Below, piece by piece: positions 1 through 5,921 of a stretch of DNA of 10,312 bases (positions are counted from its first letter, which is position 1; the number at the start of each line of letters is the position of its first letter). Source of the stretch: JAQGMJ01 sp036271855 (GTDB taxonomy: Bacteria > Pseudomonadota > Gammaproteobacteria > Burkholderiales > JAEUOS01). The notes beneath the pieces are model-generated. The model was not told the DNA's origin, ran no database searches, and was given only the letters and a program-made list of their open reading frames with translations. The DNA is taken from positions 1-10,312 of the forward strand of contig DATAZV010000238.1 of assembly GCA_036271855.1 (NCBI GenBank), written 5' to 3'. A program made the translations under genes and the position numbers.

Positions 1-1
1 C

Positions 2-157
2 GAGCTCGACCTGCCCTCGAAAGAAGTGCTGGAGAAAACCGCCAAGCTGTACCAGCCGGGTGTGCGCCGCCCCTACGGGGTTCTCGAATGGCACGCGATG
101 ATGCGCCTGCTGATGGCGGAGTCGGCGCAGTCGGGCTTCCCGCCCTACTGGGAATGA
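2..157 (+). CDS. 3' fragment, possibly class II aldolase/adducin family protein
   Basis: Reading from base 2 gives 51 residues ending in a TGA at 155-157; the start lies outside the window. The tail contains LYQPGVRRPYGVLEWHAMMR and ends in FPPYWE. The pattern of an aromatic residue, then a Trp plus an 'AMMRLL' helix, then a terminal 'P-Y' resembles the C-terminal helix of class II aldolase/adducin proteins, which often end in 'EWxALLRxLDRxDPxY'. That resemblance is from memory and rests on few residues, so the family name is tentative. No catalytic histidines are visible because they would be upstream. The gene is followed after 11 nt by a strong terminator, so it is the last gene of its transcript and is separated from the divergent cluster to the right. 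That the frame is coding is fairly sure; the product is not. Confidence 0.5.
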   Translation, partial: ELDLPSKEVLEKTAKLYQPGVRRPYGVLEWHAMMRLLMAESAQSGFPPYWE

Positions 158-168
158 GTCGCCGAAAT

Positions 169-196
169 AAAAACGCCACCGTCAGGTGGCGTTTTT
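169..196. terminator. Bidirectional rho-independent terminator
   Basis: A perfect 12-bp stem (169-180 paired with 185-196) closes a GTCA tetraloop. The core is ACGCCACC/GGTGGCGT, flanked by an A tract on the left arm and a T tract on the right arm, so a U run follows the hairpin on either strand. It lies between a + strand gene ending at 157 and a - strand gene ending at 213, exactly where a shared terminator for two converging transcripts is expected. Confidence 0.93.
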
Positions 197-212
197 TATT
201 CTGCACTTTGCT

Positions 213-1145
213 TCAACCGCCGGCCACGCCCTGCGTGTGGACGAAAATCGAATACAGCGAGCGGCTCGCCGCCATGAACAGGCGATTGCGGTTCAGCCCG
301 CCAAAGCACAGGTTGGCGCAGCGTTCAGGCAATGAAATGTGCCCGATCGGCTCGCCCTGCGCGGTGAAAATGCGCACCCCGTCCAGCTCCGCGCTGCCCA
401 TGCCCCAGCCGCACCACAGGTTGCCGTCCACATCCACGCGAAAGCCGTCCGGCGTACCCTCGCCGGCGTCGATCAGCACCTTGCTATTGGCAAGCTTCAC
501 GCCGTCCACCACGTCCAAGGCCAGGAAGCGCCGCGGCTTGGTCCGCGACTCGATGACGTACAGCTTTTTCTCATCTGGTGAGAAGGCCAGGCCGTTCGGC
601 CCTTCGATGCCGTCGGCCACCACGGCAAGCGCGCCGCTCTTGCCGTCGATGCGGTAGACCCGCGCCGGCAATTCCTGGGTACCGGCGCGGCCGGTGTAGA
701 AATTGGCCAGGCCGAAGGGCGGATCGGTAAACCAGATCGAGTCGTCCGACTTCACCACCACGTCGTTCGGCGAGTTCAGCTTCTTGCCGTCAAAGGCTTC
801 GGCCAGCACGGTGATGCTGCCATCGTACTCCGTACGCGTAACGCGGCGCCCGACGTGCTCGCAGGTGATCAAGCGCCCTTGGCGATCACGCGTATTGCCG
901 TTCGGCAGGCCGCCGCTACGGAACACGCTGGTTTCGCCGCTCTCTTCGGTCCAGCGCATGATGCGGTCGTTCGGAATGTCGCTCCACAGCAAAAAGCGGC
1001 CATCGCCGAACCACACCGGTCCCTCCGCCCAGCGGCAGCCGCCGGCCAGGCGCTCGACGGCGGAGAACGGGTTGACGTATCTGGCAAAACGCGGGTCCAG
1101 CACTTTTACCGCGGGGTCGGGGTAACGCGGCATTTCTTCGGTCAT
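213..1145 (-). CDS. SMP-30/gluconolactonase/LRE family hydrolase
   Basis: The 310-residue product is a six-bladed beta-propeller of the SMP-30/gluconolactonase family, metal-dependent enzymes that usually open sugar or other lactones. Family landmarks appear in order: WAEGPVWFGDG (about 39-49, metal-binding Glu41), NSPNDVVV (Asn127), GPNGLAFSPDEKKLYV (Asn184) and TPDGFRVDVDGNLW (Asp233, the likely general base and ligand). The Glu/Asn/Asn/Asp set is complete, so an active enzyme is likely. There is no signal peptide, so it should be cytoplasmic. The ATG at 1145 is preferred over an in-frame one at 1211 because a GGAAAG ribosome site (1154-1159 on the opposite strand) lies 8 nt upstream and the extra N-terminal residues are not family-like. 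It diverges from the Bug receptor gene, and the two may share regulation. The exact lactone is unknown. Confidence 0.9.
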   Translation of the reverse strand: MTEEMPRYPDPAVKVLDPRFARYVNPFSAVERLAGGCRWAEGPVWFGDGRFLLWSDIPNDRIMRWTEESGETSVFRSGGLPNGNTRDRQGRLITCEHVGRRVTRTEYDGSITVLAEAFDGKKLNSPNDVVVKSDDSIWFTDPPFGLANFYTGRAGTQELPARVYRIDGKSGALAVVADGIEGPNGLAFSPDEKKLYVIESRTKPRRFLALDVVDGVKLANSKVLIDAGEGTPDGFRVDVDGNLWCGWGMGSAELDGVRIFTAQGEPIGHISLPERCANLCFGGLNRNRLFMAASRSLYSIFVHTQGVAGG

Positions 1146-1181
1146 GGAATGCACTTTCCGGGTCGATGTTCGTGGCGCAGG

Positions 1182-1211
1182 ATGATGGTGCAAAGCAGCG
1201 CACAGCGGCAA
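1182..1211 (-). promoter_or_regulatory. Possible sigma-70 promoter for the SMP-30-like gene
   Basis: On the - strand, TTGCCG (1206-1211) is followed after 18 nt by CATCAT (1182-1187), each matching four of six consensus bases. It would give a leader of about 30 nt before the ATG at 1145. The match is modest and GC-rich DNA offers chance hits, so this is a weak call. Confidence 0.25.
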
Positions 1212-1233
1212 GCGCGGCGCGGCGATATCGGAT

Positions 1234-1248
1234 ATGCGAAATCAGCAT
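1234..1248. promoter_or_regulatory. Inverted repeat ATGC-N7-GCAT, possible LysR-type operator
   Basis: ATGC (1234-1237) and GCAT (1245-1248) form an inverted repeat with a 7-nt spacer. It contains the T-N11-A arrangement typical of LysR-type regulator sites (T1235, A1247). It lies in the spacer between the divergent lactonase-like and Bug receptor genes. Half-sites are only 4 bp and no LysR gene is in the window, so the regulator is hypothetical. Confidence 0.3.
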
Positions 1249-1271
1249 GTCAGCTAGAGGCGCAATGTGAT

Positions 1272-1300
1272 TTGCAATATTGTCGACACACCCCACAATA
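1272..1300 (+). promoter_or_regulatory. Candidate promoter and overlapping inverted repeat upstream of Bug receptor gene
   Basis: TTGCAA (1272-1277) and CACAAT (1294-1299), separated by 16 nt, give a plausible -35/-10 pair for the + strand cluster. Overlapping it, TATTGT (1278-1283) and ACAATA (1295-1300) form a perfect 6-bp inverted repeat with an 11-nt spacer. The short palindrome CAATATTG (1275-1282) lies in the same AT-rich patch. A protein bound here would cover the -10 region. The element is seen directly; promoter and operator roles are inferred. Confidence 0.4.
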
Positions 1301-1329
1301 CGCCAACTAAAAGCGCCAGGGGAGACCTC

Positions 1330-2319
1330 ATGCAACCGCACACCACCGTCCGCAGCTTCATCAGCCGCGCCGCTTTCGCCGCGGCCGCGGCGCTGCCGGC
1401 CCTCGCGCTGCCCGCGCACGCTGCCTACCCCGACCATCCGATCCGGCTGATCCTGCCCTTCGTGCCAGGCGGCTCGACCGACCTGGTGGCGCGCACCGTC
1501 GCCAACAAGGCGCAAGACCTGATCGGCCAGACCCTGGTGATCGAAAACCGCGGCGGCGCCGGCGGCATCATCGCCACCGACGCGGTCGCCAAGGCCGCAC
1601 CCGACGGCTACACCCTGCTGTTCACCCAGACCTCGCACGGCTCCAACCCCTCGCTGATGCTCTCGCTGCCCTACAACACGGAAAAGGACTTCACCGCCAT
1701 CTCGCTGCTCGCCGACCACCCCGGCGTACTGCTCTCGCACCCCTCCAAGCCCTACAAGACCTTTATCGAATTCCTGGCCTATGCCAAGGCCAACCCGGGC
1801 AAGGTGATCTACGCCTCCGCCGGCCGCGGCACCTGGCCGCACCTGACGATGGAAATGCTGGCGCAGCAGGCGGGCCTGAACATGATCCACGTGCCCTACA
1901 AGGGCGCCGCGCCCTCGCGCGTCGACCTGATCGCCGGCGTGGTGGACGTCAAGGTCGAGGCCTATTCGACCAGCGCCGACTTCATCAAGGACGGCCGATT
2001 GCGGGCGCTGGCCGTCACCGGCGCCGAGCGCATCTCCTTCCTGCCGAACATTCCGACGATTGCCGAATCCGGCTTCAAGGGTTTCAACTCCTCGATCTGG
2101 ATGGGCATCCTGGGCCCCGCCAACATGCCGCCTGAGATCGTCGCCAAACTGGAAAAGGCCTTCAACGATGCCGCGCACGACCCGGTCGTGGTAAAAACCC
2201 TGTCGGCGCAAAACATCTACTCGCGCGGCCTGCCCGCCAAAGCCATGGCCGACCTGATCCACACCGACATCATCAAATGGCAAGCCCTGGTCAAGGCCGC
2301 CGGCATCAAGCCCGAATAG
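1330..2319 (+). CDS. Bug family (TctC-like) periplasmic substrate-binding protein
   Basis: The 329-residue product is a tripartite tricarboxylate receptor/Bug family binding protein, which captures carboxylates or other small organic acids in the periplasm. A signal peptide covers about residues 1-31 (Arg8 and Arg13, then an Ala/Leu-rich core, likely cleavage after AHA at 29-31 or next to it). The mature start YPDHPIRLILPFVPGGSTD is the classic Bug motif, followed by VIENRGGAGG (70-79), PDGYTLL (91-97) and HVPYKGAAP (187-195). The segment VDVKVEAYSTS (206-216) departs from the usual 'VQMMFDNLPS', perhaps reflecting ligand choice. The ATG at 1330 follows AGGGGAG (1318-1324) by 5 nt and gives a proper signal peptide; an in-frame ATG at 1267 would not. 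No TctA/TctB membrane partners are in the window, as is common for orphan Bug genes. It heads the three-gene cluster. Confidence 0.95.
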   Translation: MQPHTTVRSFISRAAFAAAAALPALALPAHAAYPDHPIRLILPFVPGGSTDLVARTVANKAQDLIGQTLVIENRGGAGGIIATDAVAKAAPDGYTLLFTQTSHGSNPSLMLSLPYNTEKDFTAISLLADHPGVLLSHPSKPYKTFIEFLAYAKANPGKVIYASAGRGTWPHLTMEMLAQQAGLNMIHVPYKGAAPSRVDLIAGVVDVKVEAYSTSADFIKDGRLRALAVTGAERISFLPNIPTIAESGFKGFNSSIWMGILGPANMPPEIVAKLEKAFNDAAHDPVVVKTLSAQNIYSRGLPAKAMADLIHTDIIKWQALVKAAGIKPE

Positions 2320-2350
2320 GTCACGCAACACATTTGGAGAACACCCAATC

Positions 2351-3082
2351 ATGATGGGATGGCGCGGCCGGCTCGGCTTCCTGGTTCCCCCCGGCAACCC
2401 GACCATGGAGCCCGAGTTGATGCAACTGGTGCCCAAGGGCGTCGGCCTGTATTTCACCCGCATGACGGCGCACGGCACCACCGGCTCCCTCGAAGGCCAG
2501 GAAGAGCGCAACCGTGCGCAAATCGCCCACCTGGATGAAAACATCGAGCTGCTGGCCCACGTCAAACCCAACGTCGTCGTCATGGGCCACACCGCCACCA
2601 GCTATACGCTGGGCAAGCAGGGCGAGGCCGAGCTGAAAGCGAAGCTTGAGCAAAAATACAAAATCCCCTTCACCACGGCGTTCGAGAGCGTGGTCACCGC
2701 CCTGCATCACCTCGGCATCAAGCGCGTCGCCTACGCCACGCCCTACAACGAAAAGACCACCCTGCAGGGTAAGGCACACCTGGAGTCCTACGGCTTCGAA
2801 GTCGTCGCCCACGGCATGCTGCCCGGCGTCACCAACATCTACGAAGAGTCCGCCGAGCGCGCCTACCAACTCGCGCGCATGGTCGACGTGCCCGCTGCCC
2901 AAGCCGTATTCCTGAGCGGCGTCGGCATGCCGACCATAGACGCCATCGACGCCCTGGAGCGCGACCTCGGCAAGCCGGTCATCTCCAGCACTTCCGCGAT
3001 GATGTGGAACGCACTGCGCATCGCCGGTGTACGTGAATCCGTCAAGGGCGCCGGCTGCCTGCTCGCCGAAATGCACAAGTAA
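2351..3082 (+). CDS. Arylmalonate decarboxylase/maleate isomerase-like protein lacking catalytic cysteines
   Basis: The 243-residue product fits the Asp/Glu racemase superfamily, closest to arylmalonate decarboxylase (AMDase) and maleate cis-trans isomerase. Shared landmarks are LGFLVPPGNP (8-17), VVVMGHTATSYTLG (75-88, AMDase has MGTSLSFYRG), RVAYATPYN (125-133, Tyr132 matching AMDase Tyr126) and TIDAIDALERDLGKPVISST (195-214, very like the AMDase segment after its active-site Cys188). At that cysteine position the sequence is LSGVGM, with Gly190. At the first cysteine position of racemases and maleate isomerases it has Gly79, as AMDase does. The only cysteine is Cys236 near the C-terminus. 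Relatives use one or two cysteines for proton transfer, so the chemistry here must differ or be lost. GGAG at 2336-2339 supports the ATG at 2351. It sits between the Bug and cyclodeaminase-like genes. Confidence 0.85.
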   Translation: MMGWRGRLGFLVPPGNPTMEPELMQLVPKGVGLYFTRMTAHGTTGSLEGQEERNRAQIAHLDENIELLAHVKPNVVVMGHTATSYTLGKQGEAELKAKLEQKYKIPFTTAFESVVTALHHLGIKRVAYATPYNEKTTLQGKAHLESYGFEVVAHGMLPGVTNIYEESAERAYQLARMVDVPAAQAVFLSGVGMPTIDAIDALERDLGKPVISSTSAMMWNALRIAGVRESVKGAGCLLAEMHK

Positions 3083-3087
3083 CGCCC

Positions 3088-4059
3088 ATGGCCATTTACC
3101 TCTCCGAAAAAAATGTGCGCGAAGTCCTTACCATGGACATCGCGCTTGCGCAGGTCGAGCGCGGCTTCATCGACCGTGCGCAGGGCAAAGCGGTCGACGT
3201 TGCGCGCGTGCGCACCCGCCTGCCGGGCGCGCACCTGCACATCCTGCAGGCCGGGGCGCCGGAGCTGAACCTGGTCGGCTACAAGGCCTATTACATCTTG
3301 CCCGGCAAATCGCGCAGCTCGCTGGTACACCTGTTCAACCGCGAGCAGGGCAATCTCGAAGCGATTCTCGAAGCCGACTGGATGGGCATGCAGCGCACCG
3401 GCGCCGCCACCGGTGTGGCCGCCAAATATCTGGCGAAAAAGAACTCAAAGGTACTCGGCCTGTTCGGCTATGGCCGCCACGCCATGACGCAGCTCGAAGC
3501 CGTCAGCCGCGTGCACGAGTTGACGGAAGTAAAGGTATTCGCGCGCAACGCCGAGCGCGTCGCCGCCTTTTGCGCGGAAATGGGCGCGCGCCTGAAGCTC
3601 AAGGTGCGCCCTGCGACTTCGCGCGAAGAGGCCGTGAAGGGGTCCGACATGATCGTCATCATGACCCGCGCCTCCGAGCCCTTGTTCGACGGCAAGTGGC
3701 TGGAGCCGGGCCAGTTCATCGCCGCCGCCGGCTCCAACGCGCTGGACCGCCGCGAAGTCGACCTGGAAACCGTCAAGCGCGCCGACCCGGTGGTGGTCGA
3801 TTCGCGCGAGACCGCGCAAAACGAATGCGGTGACCTGCTGCCCGCCTACGAGGCCGGCATCATCGACTGGGCCACCCTGCCCGACCTGGGCGAAGTCATC
3901 ATCGGCCGGCGTCGCGGGCGCGAAGACGGCGCCGCGGGAGCAGCGCAGATCATCCTCTATGAATCCCACGGCATCGGCCTGCAGGACATCTACACCGGCG
4001 CGCGCGTGCTGGAATTGGCGCGCGAGCGGGGGTTGGGGGCGGCCCTGCCGTTCGGCTGA
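3088..4059 (+). CDS. Ornithine cyclodeaminase/mu-crystallin family NAD(P)-dependent protein
   Basis: The 323-residue product is an ornithine cyclodeaminase/mu-crystallin family protein. Members include ornithine cyclodeaminase, alanine dehydrogenase and ketimine or imine reductases. Visible landmarks are VRTRLPGAHLH (41-51), GYKAYY (64-69, substrate Lys66), QRTGAATGVAAKYLA (102-116, substrate Arg103), the Rossmann loop GLFGYGRHAMTQ (124-135), GSNALDRREVD (215-225), and the C-terminal signature ESHGIGLQDIYTGARVLELA. Ornithine cyclodeaminase has an essential Asp within its 'GGDCPGK' motif; here the equivalent position appears to be Asn217, which argues for a dehydrogenase or imine reductase rather than a true cyclodeaminase. 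Length is normal. It starts 5 nt after the previous gene with no clear Shine-Dalgarno, suggesting translational coupling. Its substrate probably relates to the ligand of the upstream receptor. Confidence 0.9.
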   Translation: MAIYLSEKNVREVLTMDIALAQVERGFIDRAQGKAVDVARVRTRLPGAHLHILQAGAPELNLVGYKAYYILPGKSRSSLVHLFNREQGNLEAILEADWMGMQRTGAATGVAAKYLAKKNSKVLGLFGYGRHAMTQLEAVSRVHELTEVKVFARNAERVAAFCAEMGARLKLKVRPATSREEAVKGSDMIVIMTRASEPLFDGKWLEPGQFIAAAGSNALDRREVDLETVKRADPVVVDSRETAQNECGDLLPAYEAGIIDWATLPDLGEVIIGRRRGREDGAAGAAQIILYESHGIGLQDIYTGARVLELARERGLGAALPFG

Positions 4060-4087
4060 GCCGGCCCGCGGCGAAGCACAGCGGCCT

Positions 4088-5098
4088 CTAGCGCGCCAGC
4101 TTGGCGTTGTCTTCCTTCTCGATCAGCCAGCGCCCGCCCTGGCTGACGAAAGTCAGCACCTTGCGGCTTTTTTCGCTGTAGCGCTCCGACTCGTACTCCT
4201 GCACGAAGCTCACCTTCGGGTGCGCGCTTTGCGCATCCTGCACCTGCACCTCGTCGATGCTGATGCGGATGAACACCGGCTGCGCCAGGCGCTCGCGCCG
4301 CTCGCCGGCCCAGGTCTGGTGCTTTTTGCCCGGCGGCGCGAAATCCGCCGTGTAATGCGCCAGGTAGGCCGCGGCATCCTTTTGCCGCCAGGTGCTGAGC
4401 CAGTCGTCGATGGTGTCGCGCAATGCCGACTCAGGTGAAGGCGCGGCAACCGGCGCGGCCTCGATTGCCGCAGCAGGCGCGGCCGGCACTGGCGGCGGCG
4501 CGGCGACTATCGGCGCAACCGGCGGCGCAGGTGGGGGGGCCGCAGCGGGCGGCGCAGGGGGAGCCGCCGCCGCAACGACCGGCACTGGCGGCTTCGGCGC
4601 AGCAGCAGCCGGCGGCGCGGTGACAAATTGCATCACCGCCAGCCGGCCCACCGGATTGGAGCGCGACGACACCATCCACAAGCCGCGATGATCGAACCAG
4701 AGCGAAACGATGAACGCGCGCCCGTCGGCGGCGTCGAGAATCACGTACTGCCATACCTCACCGGCGGCCGCGGTGGCGATCACCGCGCTGTGCGGCGCCC
4801 CCAGGACTTGCCCGACCTCTTCCTGGCGCATGCCGATTTTCAGGGTTTCGAGACGCTCCATCCCCACCGGCTTGAGGTCGGCCGGCAGCGCCGATATCGG
4901 CCACACCGGCGAAGCCTCGGCGCCCTGCTGCACATTCCATGCGGGTTTGCCGCCTGCCGCGGCAGCTTGCGCCCGTGCCGGCGAAGGTGCCAGCACCAAG
5001 GCGCCAATCAGGGCCGCCAATGCCAGCGTCATGGCCCCGGGGCGCACGCCCGCCACTGGCGCATCTGCGGGGCGGCGGCGGGTGGCGGTGAACAGCAC
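4088..5098 (-). CDS. Exported protein: BamE-like domain, Pro/Ala linker, Cds6-like NTF2 domain
   Basis: The product of 336 residues has an Arg-rich N-terminus and a hydrophobic segment at about 22-43 ending PARAQ, a signal peptide or membrane anchor. Residues about 78-150 resemble a BamE/SmpA fold (LKIGMRQEEVGQVLGAPHSA, then VWQYVI and VSLWFDHRG). Residues 161-222 are almost only Pro, Ala and Val, a flexible spacer. Residues about 224-333 form an NTF2-like domain of the type at the C-terminus of Cds6-family L,D-transpeptidases (DDWLSTWRQKDAAAYLAHY, then VSFVQEYESERYSEKSRKVL and GGRWLIEKED). No transpeptidase domain is present. There is no lipobox; I see no cysteine at all, unlike BamE. An envelope role, perhaps peptidoglycan or outer membrane related, is inferred. 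The start is uncertain: GTG at 5098 fits the promoter at 5138-5167, but ATG at 5032 is possible. It converges on the cyclodeaminase-like gene across 28 nt without a clear terminator. Confidence 0.85.
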   Translation of the reverse strand: MLFTATRRRPADAPVAGVRPGAMTLALAALIGALVLAPSPARAQAAAAGGKPAWNVQQGAEASPVWPISALPADLKPVGMERLETLKIGMRQEEVGQVLGAPHSAVIATAAAGEVWQYVILDAADGRAFIVSLWFDHRGLWMVSSRSNPVGRLAVMQFVTAPPAAAAPKPPVPVVAAAAPPAPPAAAPPPAPPVAPIVAAPPPVPAAPAAAIEAAPVAAPSPESALRDTIDDWLSTWRQKDAAAYLAHYTADFAPPGKKHQTWAGERRERLAQPVFIRISIDEVQVQDAQSAHPKVSFVQEYESERYSEKSRKVLTFVSQGGRWLIEKEDNAKLAR

Positions 5099-5137
5099 GA
5101 AGGGGCTGACCGGTTTCCAGGGTTTCTCTTGGTTCCC

Positions 5138-5167
5138 ATTCTATCGGCAGCGGGCCCGGCGCGGCAA
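5138..5167 (-). promoter_or_regulatory. Sigma-70-like promoter for the exported protein gene
   Basis: On the - strand, TTGCCG (5162-5167) and TAGAAT (5138-5143) are separated by 18 nt and match four and five of six consensus bases. Transcription would start near 5131, giving a leader of about 33 nt to the GTG at 5098. Confidence 0.5.
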
Positions 5168-5197
5168 GCGGCAGCGCGGCGCGGGCTCCCCTATAAT
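5168..5197 (+). promoter_or_regulatory. Promoter with perfect TATAAT -10 for the dehalogenase-nudix-leuCD operon
   Basis: TATAAT at 5192-5197 is a perfect -10 hexamer in otherwise GC-rich DNA. The -35 is poor; GCGGCA at 5168-5173 with an 18-nt spacer is the best candidate, matching three of six bases. The predicted start near 5204 gives a leader of about 25 nt. It lies back to back with the - strand promoter just to its left. Confidence 0.6.
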
Positions 5198-5228
5198 CCC
5201 CGCTCCCTTGGTCTTGGTGCAAATGCTC

Positions 5229-5921
5229 ATGCCGCAACTCCAGGCGCTGGTATTCGATGCCTATGGCACGCTCTACGACGTGCACTCGGTCAGCGCGCGC
5301 GCCGAAACGCTGTTTCCCGGCCACGGCGCCGCCCTGTCGCAACTATGGCGCTCCAAGCAGCTGGAATACAGCTGGCTGCGCTCGCTGATGGGCACCTACG
5401 CCGACTTCAACCAGGTCACCGCCGCAGCCCTGCGCTACGCCATTGCCGCGCTCAAGCTCGACGCCGACGCCGCGGCCGTCACCGCGCTGCTCGGCCAGTA
5501 CGTGCACCTCTCCCCCTACCCCGAAGTGGCCGCCGCGCTGACACAGCTCAAGCCCGGCCGCAAACTCGCCATCCTCTCCAACGGCGCCCCCGACACGCTC
5601 GAAGCCCTGGTCAACAACTCCGGCCTCGCCCCCCGATTCGACGCCGTGCTCTCGGTCGACAGCGTCGGCATCTTCAAGCCCGACATGCGCATCTACCGGC
5701 TCGCCGAAGAGCGTCTGGGCGAATTGCATCCCGGCTTGGCGCGCCGCCACATCGGCTTCGTCTCCTCCAACTGCTGGGACGCCATCGGCGCCGCCACCTA
5801 CGGCTACACCGTGTTCTGGGTCAACCGCCTGGGCGCCCCGGTGGATTTGCACGGCCGCGCGCCGGACCACATCATCAGCAGCCTGGACCAGCTCGCCCCC
5901 CTGCTCGAAGCCGCCCCATGA
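5229..5921 (+). CDS. Haloacid dehalogenase, type II (HAD superfamily)
   Basis: The 230-residue product matches (S)-2-haloacid dehalogenases of the HAD superfamily, cytoplasmic enzymes that replace halogen with hydroxyl at C2 of short carboxylic acids. Catalytic residues known in this family are all visible: nucleophile Asp10 and Thr14 in VFDAYGTLYD, Arg41 in QLWRSKQLEYSWL, Ser117 in ILSNGAPDT, Lys150 and Tyr156 in IFKPDMRIY, and Ser180, Asn181 and Asp184 in VSSNCWDAIGAATYGY. Length and spacing are typical. The ATG at 5229 places the nucleophile at residue 10, as in well-studied members, and a GGTG lies 9 nt upstream; an in-frame ATG at 5223 would add two residues. It is the first gene of the operon and overlaps the Nudix gene by 4 nt (ATGA). 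Many annotated members have unproven physiological substrates, so activity on haloacids is likely but not certain. Confidence 0.92.
   Translation: MPQLQALVFDAYGTLYDVHSVSARAETLFPGHGAALSQLWRSKQLEYSWLRSLMGTYADFNQVTAAALRYAIAALKLDADAAAVTALLGQYVHLSPYPEVAAALTQLKPGRKLAILSNGAPDTLEALVNNSGLAPRFDAVLSVDSVGIFKPDMRIYRLAEERLGELHPGLARRHIGFVSSNCWDAIGAATYGYTVFWVNRLGAPVDLHGRAPDHIISSLDQLAPLLEAAP

Noticed and set aside
1267..1329. Upstream ATG giving the Bug receptor 21 more residues
   Set aside because: It would put a polar segment before the signal peptide, lies inside the likely promoter, and lacks the strong AGGGGAG that precedes the ATG at 1330.
916..2598. 560-codon open frame on the - strand across the lactonase-like, Bug and AMDase-like genes
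   Set aside because: It runs opposite to genes with clear family motifs, crosses two start regions and a spacer, and reads as Gly/Arg/Val/Asp-rich low-information protein, as expected from high GC at third positions.
4060..4087. Possible terminator between the convergent cyclodeaminase-like and exported protein genes
   Set aside because: The 28-nt spacer has GC-rich text but no convincing stem followed by a T tract on either strand.
4441..4625. Repetitive GC-rich DNA that could be a tandem repeat or array
   Set aside because: There is no fixed period; it is the degenerate coding of the Pro/Ala linker, not a CRISPR or minisatellite.
4392..4691. Gly/Ala-rich + strand open frame resembling a PE-PGRS or silk-like protein
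   Set aside because: It is the antisense of the Pro/Ala linker of the - strand exported protein; complements of Pro and Ala codons give Gly, Ala and Arg.
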